Source of the DNA: Pegoplata infirma
Lineage: Eukaryota; Arthropoda; Insecta; Diptera; Anthomyiidae
Assembly: GCA_963921195.1 (NCBI GenBank)
Contig: OY992540.1
Span: 76,869,337 to 76,933,336 of the forward strand
DNA length: 64,000 nt
Direction: 5' to 3'
Within the stretch, counting starts at the first letter, position 1. The number at the start of each line of letters is the position of its first letter. The position numbers and the translations under genes are program-made. Under the pieces are notes generated by a model. It was given only the letters and a program-made list of their open reading frames with translations, was not told the origin of the DNA and did not search any database. Below are positions 57,000 through 64,000 of this stretch, piece after piece.

Positions 57000-57007
57000 G
57001 TGTACAT

Positions 57008-57600
57008 GCGAAATGTAATGACACGGACGGTAATACGGAAGAAATTTTGACAGTCGTATAATACTCGTCATTTTTAGAAATATTTCTAAAAGCTGAGACT
57101 TTTCATTTTATCAGGGATGTATTTTTTTTTTTAATTTATTGCCGAAAACATAAAAACAAAAAACTTAAGGTAGAAAGTTGATGTTATTAAATTATAAGTC
57201 ACTTATTTTAATGAATTTAAATGAATACACACAAATTATATTTTTCAGCATATATTTTTCTAAACAGCTGTTTTCATATTATTTGAAATGTGATGGGGTC
57301 AAAGAGCAATGTATCGAAAATATTTTTTGGTTTGATTTTTGGACAGTCAGACCAAATTTCATTTTATTTTGGTTAACTAAAATCTTACGACTCAGTATTA
57401 TTGTGACAAACGGCCTTTAGTAAAGGGTAAAAAAAATATTGGAACTTAAGTTATTTTAGTTTTGTAGTTTTTAAGAATCTCTACCAAGTAAGTTTCTTAA
57501 AGCCGATCAATTTAATCCCGATTTCCAAAAACCATTCGGTTTCGTTTTTAAATCGGCTTAGCAGTTTGAGCAAATATCCCTAGACAAACATAGAAATTCA
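57008..57600. other. Unannotated stretch
   Basis: AT-rich with small open frames and no recognised feature. Confidence 0.5.
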
Positions 57601-57609
57601 GTAAAATTT

Positions 57610-58030
57610 GTTAATACTATTTTTAAATAAATAGCGCCCAAGCAGGGGCAAATTGAGAAATACAAAGCAAAAATACAGAAACGATTCAAAAATAAGGAGC
57701 AAATCGGGGGCATAAATCCGTGGACCATACTAGCATTCAATAAAATATCGAAGTGGAATGCCTTGGAAAGTACGGAAAGTGGAATGTATTGGAAAGCAGT
57801 GGAATGTATTGGCGCAATGGAATACGCCAATTTAAATAAATGGCGCCCGAGCAGGGGCAAATTGAAAAATACAAAGCAAAAATACAGAAACTATTCAAAA
57901 ATTAGGAGCAAATCGGGGGCATAAATCCGTGGACCATAATAGCTTTCTATAAAATATCGAAGTGGAATGCCTTGGAAAGTGTGGAAAGTGGAAGTATTGG
58001 AAAGTGGAATGCCTTGGAAAGTATGATCCC
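57610..58030 (+). repeat. PBS-bearing tandem repeat, group D (209-bp unit)
   Basis: Two near-identical units offset by 209 bp. PBS motifs are TAGCGCCCAAGCAGGGGC (57632) and TGGCGCCCGAGCAGGGGC (57841). Both are followed by AAATTGA.AAATACAAAGCA, then GGGGGCATAAATCCGTGGAC, then a run of GGAATGCCTTGGAAAGT words that themselves repeat 3-4 times. Non-coding. Confidence 0.85.
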
Positions 58031-58470
58031 CTGACTAATAAAAACCATTTTGAAAAAATACTTTTTGGAAATTACGATTCTAAGGGGACAAAAATTGATA
58101 AAAACTTCATCAGTTTTTCTATCTTCTAAAATGATGGTCCCAGAAACTTGAAATTTTTTCTTAAAAAAATACTTTTAGGAGGTTAATAATTGTAATTGGA
58201 AACTCTTTTGATGATCTTAAAAACTTGAAATTCTTAAAATAAAAGGTTTTTGGAAATTTTGATTCTGAGATGGTGAAACATAAAACCTGGTATTTTTTTT
58301 TTTAAATATTTAACTTATAACACCATAATTTCACAACATGGCATGTATGTAAATTCCTCCAGCAAAATTAAAACCCAAGAAAAAAAAAAACGGTTTTGAG
58401 GATAGAAAAACTATTCAATGTGGTCACCAGATAGAGCTTCAGTAGTACTCACAGGTAAGGTAAATTAAGT
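58031..58470. other. Unannotated stretch
   Basis: AAACTTGAAATT words recur (about 58145, 58215) without a clear period. No gene recognised. Confidence 0.45.
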
Positions 58471-58471
58471 T

Positions 58472-58680
58472 GGGCTCTGAAGTTCGTTACTATACCACAG
58501 GACGGTAATGGGGTTCCCCTACCGGTCGGTAAACCAATTTGAGCTCCTTATGAAAGTCCTAGACATCTGACAAATCAGCTCCCTAAGTGCCGTTCAATGG
58601 CAGATAAATATTCTGTAGCTTCCAACTCCTCCTCATACATGAAACTAAGGCAAAAGTCATTTGCCGGCACATTTAACCGC
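58472..58680 (-). pseudogene. LOA-group fragment, copy 8 (3' end)
   Basis: Matches the 3' untranslated region and Cys/His tail of the other copies: CTGAAGTTCGT...ATACCACAGGACGGTAAT, and the minus-strand equivalent of CHAR...LNVPAND. Badly deleted. Confidence 0.65.
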
Positions 58681-58689
58681 AATATCTGG

Positions 58690-59596
58690 CACTCTTATTC
58701 TTTTGACCATAGACCGGGTCAGTCCGAAGTTAGACATATGAAACAGCGTAATATGTTATCCATATTATGGATAACTCTCTTAAAATTGACCTATCAAGAA
58801 TATGTTTATGGGGTCTTGAGAATAGGCTCGATTTTAATGCACAGAAGACTCAATGCTGTACTCTTACACACAAGCGTAATCGGGGTGCGGAAGCTTCTAA
58901 TTTAACTATTGGTACTACGAATATTGATGAATCGGAAGCTCTTGACATGAAAACGCAGTATAATGTCCGTTGGAGTAAGCACATTTTTGAAGTAGCGAAG
59001 GATGAATTTAAATGTTTAGGGCTTTTGAAACGTTGTAGAAGAGACCATCAAATCTCTTGACCGTCTATACCACCTATATCGGTCCCAAAATGAATTACAA
59101 ATCCCAAGTATGGGCAGGTGCTTCAATGACTTCATTGGACCGACTTGATCGAGTATAAAAAAGGGCACTTATGCTTATAGGGGATGATTGAACTTATAAT
59201 TCTATAAACTTCTTAGAGCATCGTAGGAGTGTAAGTTGTGTGTCTTTGTTCTGTCGATACTTTCACGGCGAGTGCTGAGATAGGTGACATCATTCTGGAT
59301 AGACGGATAAACGTGTATTTGGTCGTAATACGCGCGCAGGTGTTTCAATGTCTTCATTGGACCTACTTCATCGCGTATAAAAAGGTGCTTATCGTAGGAG
59401 TGTAAGTTGTGTGTCGTTGTTCTATCGATACTTCCACGAAGAGTGTTCTGCTGAGATAGGTGACCTCATTCCGGATAGACGTGTGTTTGATCGTAATACG
59501 CTCCTCTCTAGCAGAGCTCACCCATTCATCGTTGATTCGACAGCTGAGCGCACAACTCACTATAGAGAGAATTCTTTCTTTGGCAGAGCAATAACT
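58690..59596 (+). pseudogene. CR1/Jockey-like non-LTR retrotransposon, RT C-terminal part
   Basis: 58767-59060 encodes DLSRICLWGLENRLDFNAQKT and CCTLTHKRN, the segment just after the RT active site. Out of frame follow SQVWAGASMTSLDRLDRV (about 59098-59155) and EHRRSVSCVSLFCRYFH (about 59215-59265). A second pass, SLFYRYFHEECSAEIGDLIP with SSRAHPFIVDSTAERTTHYR, runs 59411-59596. The HRR-SLFYRYFH region is thus duplicated in tandem with a ~150-bp offset. The word pattern is typical of CR1/Jockey-type polymerases. The YADD block itself is absent. It ends where a MITE is inserted. Confidence 0.65.
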
Positions 59597-59835
59597 AAAA
59601 GCACCAATTCCACTTTTTGAGTTTTTTATTTTTTGACTGAATACTATTCTACACATTAAAAACTATGTAACCATTACTAAAAAACATTCCAAAGCTCAAT
59701 ATTTACATAGCAATTTACTACTGACTTAAATTATGAAACATCTCAAAGCTCAGTACTTACACTCAAACTCAGTACTGACTGTGTTAACATTTATGCGTTT
59801 ATCTAAGAAACTGTAAAAGTGGAATTGTTGCTTTT
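59597..59835. mobile_element. MITE with AAAAGCAMCAATTCCACTTT ends
   Basis: AAAAGCACCAATTCCACTTT at 59597 is inverted by AAAGTGGAATTGTTGCTTTT ending at 59835. The interior repeats AAAGCTCA.TA.TTACA words. It disrupts the preceding retrotransposon frame. Target duplication is not clear. Confidence 0.6.
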
Positions 59836-59998
59836 TGTTATGGACCTCCTCAATTCGTGTGTGAAACAGACTTCCCGTATATGTCTTTCCCGACACTTTT
59901 AACATCTATAAATTCAAGTCAAATACCAACCTTCCCATATCTATATTTCCTGATTACAACACAATACAATGGATTTATAGGGGAATCCCCTGAGTGTT

Positions 59999-60324
59999 CA
60001 GTTCACTTGTACGCTTTTCATTAAGAGACGGCCCAATATTTCGTGTAGTCTCTATTCATATGTTCCACCGCGGAACAAAGGTGTAGATTTTACTTGCAAG
60101 TTTCTAGAAGCATACCAACACATTTAAATTCCGTTGGAACCTGTACGGTAGTTCCCAGTTTTGCAAGCTCATCGGCTTTACAATTCCCTGGAATTTATCT
60201 GTGGCCTGGAACCCATATGAGTCGTATGTGAAACTTCTTGGCAATCTCATTTGAATTCGTGCGGCAGTTAAGGGCAGATCTTGTTTTCAGAAACATTGAC
60301 TCCAGAGACTTAACCGCGGCTTGT
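59999..60324 (-). pseudogene. LOA-group fragment, copy 9 (RNase H)
   Basis: The minus strand encodes AAVKSLESMFLKTRSALNCR and RLIWVPGHR, the centre and end of the RNase H domain, plus degraded downstream sequence. Truncated at both sides. Confidence 0.75.
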
Positions 60325-61880
60325 ACTCGCAATATGAGTCCCCCATTCTTTAAATTCCTTCGGACCGAAAAGAGAATCATTGTAACAACTGAAAATGTTG
60401 ATAACACTACTAAAAATTTTGAAAAAAAAACTTGATGCGACTGGGAAGCGACCTTACACAGTTAACTGCAATTGTTTTAGTGATCACAAATCTGGTCTCC
60501 AAACTTTTCCCTCAAAATATGTAAATGGAACACCATCTTATACACATGATTACAATCATTTACCTGGTCACAAATCCGGTCGCCAAACTTCTCCATTACA
60601 TCAGGTTTCTGAGAAATTTGACATACAAAAAATCGCGTTTTCGGATATATTTGACAACTCATAGCGGATGAACCCGATGTGCTGACGACTTCAAAATAAG
60701 TCAAGAGTAAAGCTCAAACATTGCTCTTTAAGATGCAATGTTTGAGCTGATGTGATGGAAAAGTTTGGAGACCCGATTTTTTACCAGCAGAAATATTTTA
60801 ATAAAGTGTATAAGGTTGCGTCCCAGTGGCACTTTCGATATTTAGTAGTGTAATCTAAATGTTTGGTTGCAAGGATAGAATCTGAATTGTCGACTAAGAG
60901 AGCCACTATCGAGTTGTGACAATTAAAATTCAACTGCAATAACTGAATTTCTGTTACGTCAATAAAAATTTGGTAATCATAAACAAAAAAAATATTTTTA
61001 ACTGTACAAAACTGCATTTAAAATGCAATATGCATTTAAAATGTCTTTACTTTACCAAAATTCAGGTTAACATCTAAATCTAATATCCTTCAGTATATGT
61101 ATTCTTTATTGCCACTACAAAATATTCTATTATTGATTTCAAATCATTTTTATTGTAGTTTTTTTTTTTTTTTCTAGCATACGAGAATACCAAAGCAACT
61201 TCCCAACTTCTTGCATACACGTTTATACATAACTTGACATATTTGCATAAAAAATTCGTAAACAAATCAAATCCACAAAAAAAGAAACAACAAACGTTAC
61301 GAAATTGTTAGTATTCGTACATTTGAAAAACTAAAAAAAAAAAAAAAAAAAAAACTTCAAGGATTTGGCAAAAATTCAACGATAAAACGGAACCATTTTA
61401 TCTGCAAGGATTCAAATTCACAAAACACAGAAACAAACTCAAGTCGAATTGTAAAGAAATAAGAAAATGTCAACTGTAGCTATAAATTTTCATTTTCTGC
61501 GACAATTTCTTGGAAATGTGCAAAAATGAAAAAAAAGAAAAACTCTTGTTTGAATGAATGTAACTTGAAAAGTATGTAATAAAATGAAATGCATTGCAAT
61601 CATTGTCGTAATGGTTTCACTATTATTATTATTGTACGTTTGTAACAATGTGAATGGATGGATGGTGTTTCCTTATTTTTTTTTTCTTTACTTTTTCAAA
61701 TAGAAATTGCAGCAGCAATAAATTCTCAAAAGTATGTGTATCTTCAAAGTTTTAGTTTTATATGTGCAATTCTTTATCGCTTTTAAGGACAGTGGGTTTT
61801 AAGTAATTTTATATTTAGTTAAAGGGAGTAAAAAGTGTTTGCTCAGAATTTCTTAGCTGCTTTCGCAAACCTGAGAAAGT
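60325..61880. other. Mostly unannotated stretch with small repeats
   Basis: A ~91-bp tandem duplication (CACAAATCTGGTCTCCAAAC at about 60485; CACAAATCCGGTCGCCAAAC at about 60576) is followed by an inverse copy near 60757-60775. A 14-bp perfect hairpin lies at 60711-60748. An A-run is at about 61334-61355 and (ATT)n near 61620. No gene recognised. Confidence 0.55.
60711..60748. repeat. Perfect 14-bp-stem hairpin
   Basis: AGCTCAAACATTGC (60711-60724) and GCAATGTTTGAGCT (60735-60748) around the loop TCTTTAAGAT. No T-run follows on either strand, and terminator logic does not apply in this genome. Confidence 0.75.
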
Positions 61881-61884
61881 CTGA

Positions 61885-62640
61885 TATTTCAGTATTTCTC
61901 CTGAGAACGCAACAATAGACGTATTGCTCTCTTAAAATGAGATGGCCAATCATTTTTCGAAGCATTTTTGATGGCCACGCATATAGATCCCAAGATCAAT
62001 AGATCTTCTTCTGTAATCCTTCTCCCCCGTTGGAGCATAGGCCTCAACAACTTCTCTGTATCTATCTCTATAATTAGCTTCACGGCACATTTCATTCCAA
62101 CTGTAATTTGCAGTACCCAACTGTAGACCTTCGAAGTATATGGCCAATCCACGGCCACTTTCGTGGCTTTTTTTTCACTTGGAACTGGTTTTTGATTTGT
62201 GTGCAACCACACGTCTGCGTTACTTATACGATCTGGCCACCATATACCCAGGATATTTCTGAGACATTTGTTGGTGAATGTCTGTAAACGTTTATCAATG
62301 CTTCTTATACTTTTCCAGGTCTCGCATGCGTAGTACAGAACCGATTTTACATTAGAGTTAAAAACTCTTAGTTTTGTATTTTTAGATATTTGCCCAAGGT
62401 AGTTGAAACATTGAACATTTTCGATTTCCTCATTACCAATTATTAATGTTGGTTGATCTAAGACACTGTAACCACCAGACATAAATTTCGTCTTCTTTAT
62501 ATTTATCTTAAGTCCTGCAGTTTAAGCTTTTTCGTCAAGTTCCGTTAAGTTCTTCTGGAGGTTGCTAGGTTTTTGGCACATCAGACATATATCGTCAGCA
62601 TATTCGATGTCTTCAAGACGAGTAAATGTGTTCCATTGGA
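61885..62640 (-). pseudogene. RTE-like non-LTR retrotransposon, RT C-terminal part
   Basis: Read right to left: EYADDICLMC (catalytic YADD intact, about 62610-62580) and a stop near 62522. Then an open stretch 62482-61889 carries NVQCFNYLGQIS, TKLRVFNSNVKSVLYYACETW, NKCLRNILGIWWPDRISN and a Trp/Arg-rich tail. The order is that of RTE-like polymerases, but a segment between YLGQI and TKLR (normally about 40 residues) is missing. It is a longer open frame than the plus-strand copy at 18440. Confidence 0.75.
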
Positions 62641-62692
62641 TTCCTTTTCTACCCTTGTCTTACTCCAGATCCTACATCGAATGCTTCATTAA

Positions 62693-63160
62693 GATCCCAG
62701 GGCACACAGAGATAACAGGGAGTTGCAAAGCCGATAAGCTTGCAAGGGAACTACCTTAGAGGTTCCAACGGAATTGGAATGTATTGGTATGCCTCTAGAA
62801 ACTTGCAAGCAAAATATACGGCTTTGTTTTTTAGCGGAGACTCATCTGAGGTTAAATGTACCGTCAAATGACGTTTGCCGAAGTTGCTAGAATGAGGAGG
62901 GGCTGGAAACTATATAACACCTTATCTGCCCGGCACTTTCTGGTCAGAAACTTGCTTCACTAGAATTAACGGAGCTGCACGATCTTTCTGATTTGTCGGG
63001 TGTCAAAATCAAATATCTTAAGAGTTTGAAAAGGAGCTCAAATTGGTTTAACGGCAGGGACTAGTAGGGGAACCTCATTACCGTCCTGTGGTATCACAAC
63101 ATGCCCCAGAGTCTATGAGTGAAGCTTAACGTCAGCAGCCACTTACAACCTAATCCAACC
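62693..63160 (+). pseudogene. LOA-group fragment, copy 6 (RNase H end to 3' terminus)
   Basis: Starts in PGHTEITGSCKADKLAR (end of RNase H) and continues through ELECIGMPLETCKQNI, a degraded Cys/His tail (NVPSND.CRSC) and ELHDLSDLSGVKIKYL. It ends GTCAGCAGCCACTTACAACC TAATCC. Together with copies 2, 3 and 5 it defines the family's 3' terminus. Confidence 0.78.
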
Positions 63161-63451
63161 TGACGAGCGCAGGCATTGCGTCACGTAATTAAGCCAAAAA
63201 CTTTGAGACAATCTCTTCTACTCAGACCGAGTGATAAATATTGTTAGAAACTTTCGTTCTGTTCTTACTACAAAACATTAAGTATTATTGCATGTCATCA
63301 CATTATCTATCTTACCATAAAAATTGATTTTATATCAAAGTTGATGCAACCCATAATCCACGTCAAACCTATATCCAATTCAGGTTCCGGGTTGTGAGGA
63401 ATTTTATTGAAGACAATGTTTACCAAGGAATCGACATTTACACGAATTCTC
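63161..63451. other. Unannotated stretch
   Basis: No recognised element or coding sequence. Confidence 0.45.
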
Positions 63452-63727
63452 CTATGACCAGGACACCACAAAAGAGAGACCCTGTACCCACAAATATGTT
63501 ATGAAGAGGCAAAGAGTGAGCAACGTTTGTGGGCATTTTAAACTGGGAAGACTTCGACTGACAAACGAACCGTTTATGAAGTGTGATGTGAGATCGACGA
63601 CAAACGGATGTGATCTACTAGACAAACGAGTGCTGCGAACAAAAACTTGGGCTCTGGGAATTTGTTCCCTCGATATCAACAGAACAAAGTCACACAAAAC
63701 ACATTCCGCCGAATCCGCTTTTGTCAT
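63452..63727 (-). pseudogene. CR1/Jockey-like C-terminal remnant
   Basis: The minus strand encodes VRSTRLSSRSHPFVVDLTSH then SFVSRSLPSLK. This corresponds to the RNTR.SSRAHPFIVD ... SFFGR region of the element at 58690-59596. No further domains. Confidence 0.45.
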
Positions 63728-64000
63728 TGATAAGCATCAACGCCTTTTATGGATACGGTTCAAAAGCTCCAAAATATACTTTTAAGTCCTTGTCCTTACA
63801 TGGCAGTTGTATTCCATCTTCGTTCGGATATAGCTGGTATAAATAGTAAGGAGATCGGATAAGGTGAAGTACTTATTACACCGGTTTAAAAAACCGAGAC
63901 ACATAAAAGCTTCTTTCGACACTTAAAAAACGTGCTTATTCCAGCGGACATTACACTGAATTTGCATGACCAAAAATATCAAGAGTTTCCGATTCTTCGG
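63728..64000. other. Unannotated window end
   Basis: Nothing recognised. Any feature here would continue past the window. Confidence 0.4.

Overview
This window looks like AT-rich, gene-poor euchromatin or intron from a dipteran insect, most likely a muscoid fly. The evidence is the repeat content: (RGAC)n-bearing mini-me-like repeats, LOA-group, RTE-like and CR1/Jockey-like non-LTR retrotransposon fragments, hAT-type MITEs, and CAT/ATC trinucleotide tracts. No intact host protein-coding gene, rRNA, real tRNA gene or CRISPR array could be supported. Long open frames that make sense are all decayed retrotransposon reading frames; most other open frames are low-complexity or repeat-derived. The species call is inference from repeat style.

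Layout. 1-10 kb: a duplicated ~339-bp repeat, a degenerate ~30-bp tandem array, A/T-rich satellite interrupted by mini-me-like repeats, and a nest of palindromic MITEs (6.0-10.0 kb) that includes a foldback with two head-to-head tRNA-like cassettes. 10.5-15.5 kb: satellite DNA. An outer 'AGTACC' array flanks a ~190-197-bp monomer array arranged as alternating A/B types (dimer ~387 bp), which flips orientation near 13.3 kb. 15.6-16.65 kb: a hAT MITE with an exact 8-bp target duplication. 17.2-17.5 kb: a ~100-bp-arm inverted repeat. 18.4-22.2 kb: two RTE-like fragments, one carrying two mariner-type MITEs, the other internally deleted with a duplicated endonuclease segment. 23.7-30.2 kb: LOA-group fragments, one of them inside a hAT MITE that still has its 8-bp target duplication. 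30.7-31.4 kb: inverted mini-me-like pieces.

33-58 kb: the most unusual part. At least 14 copies of an 18-nt motif resembling TGGCGCCCAAnnnGGGGC, the primer-binding site (PBS) complementary to the tRNA-Lys(CUU) 3' end, occur in five groups. Each group has its own flanking sequence and is tandemly repeated in it (33.7-35.3, 38.7-42.5, 44.15-48.4, 49.4-52.85 on minus, 57.6-58.0 kb). LOA copies lie inside or beside these groups, and one of them (44.5-48.2 kb) is itself split by a 1.69-kb hAT foldback. A second, 2.5-kb hAT foldback lies at 54.5-57.0 kb. No gag, protease, integrase or LTR polymerase was seen with the PBS motifs.

58.4-64 kb: small LOA, RTE-like and CR1/Jockey-like fragments in both orientations. 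Nothing here forms a working operon or pathway. The value of the window is a readable record of nested insertions, with target duplications giving relative order, and several tandem or palindromic structures that ordinary gene annotation would miss.
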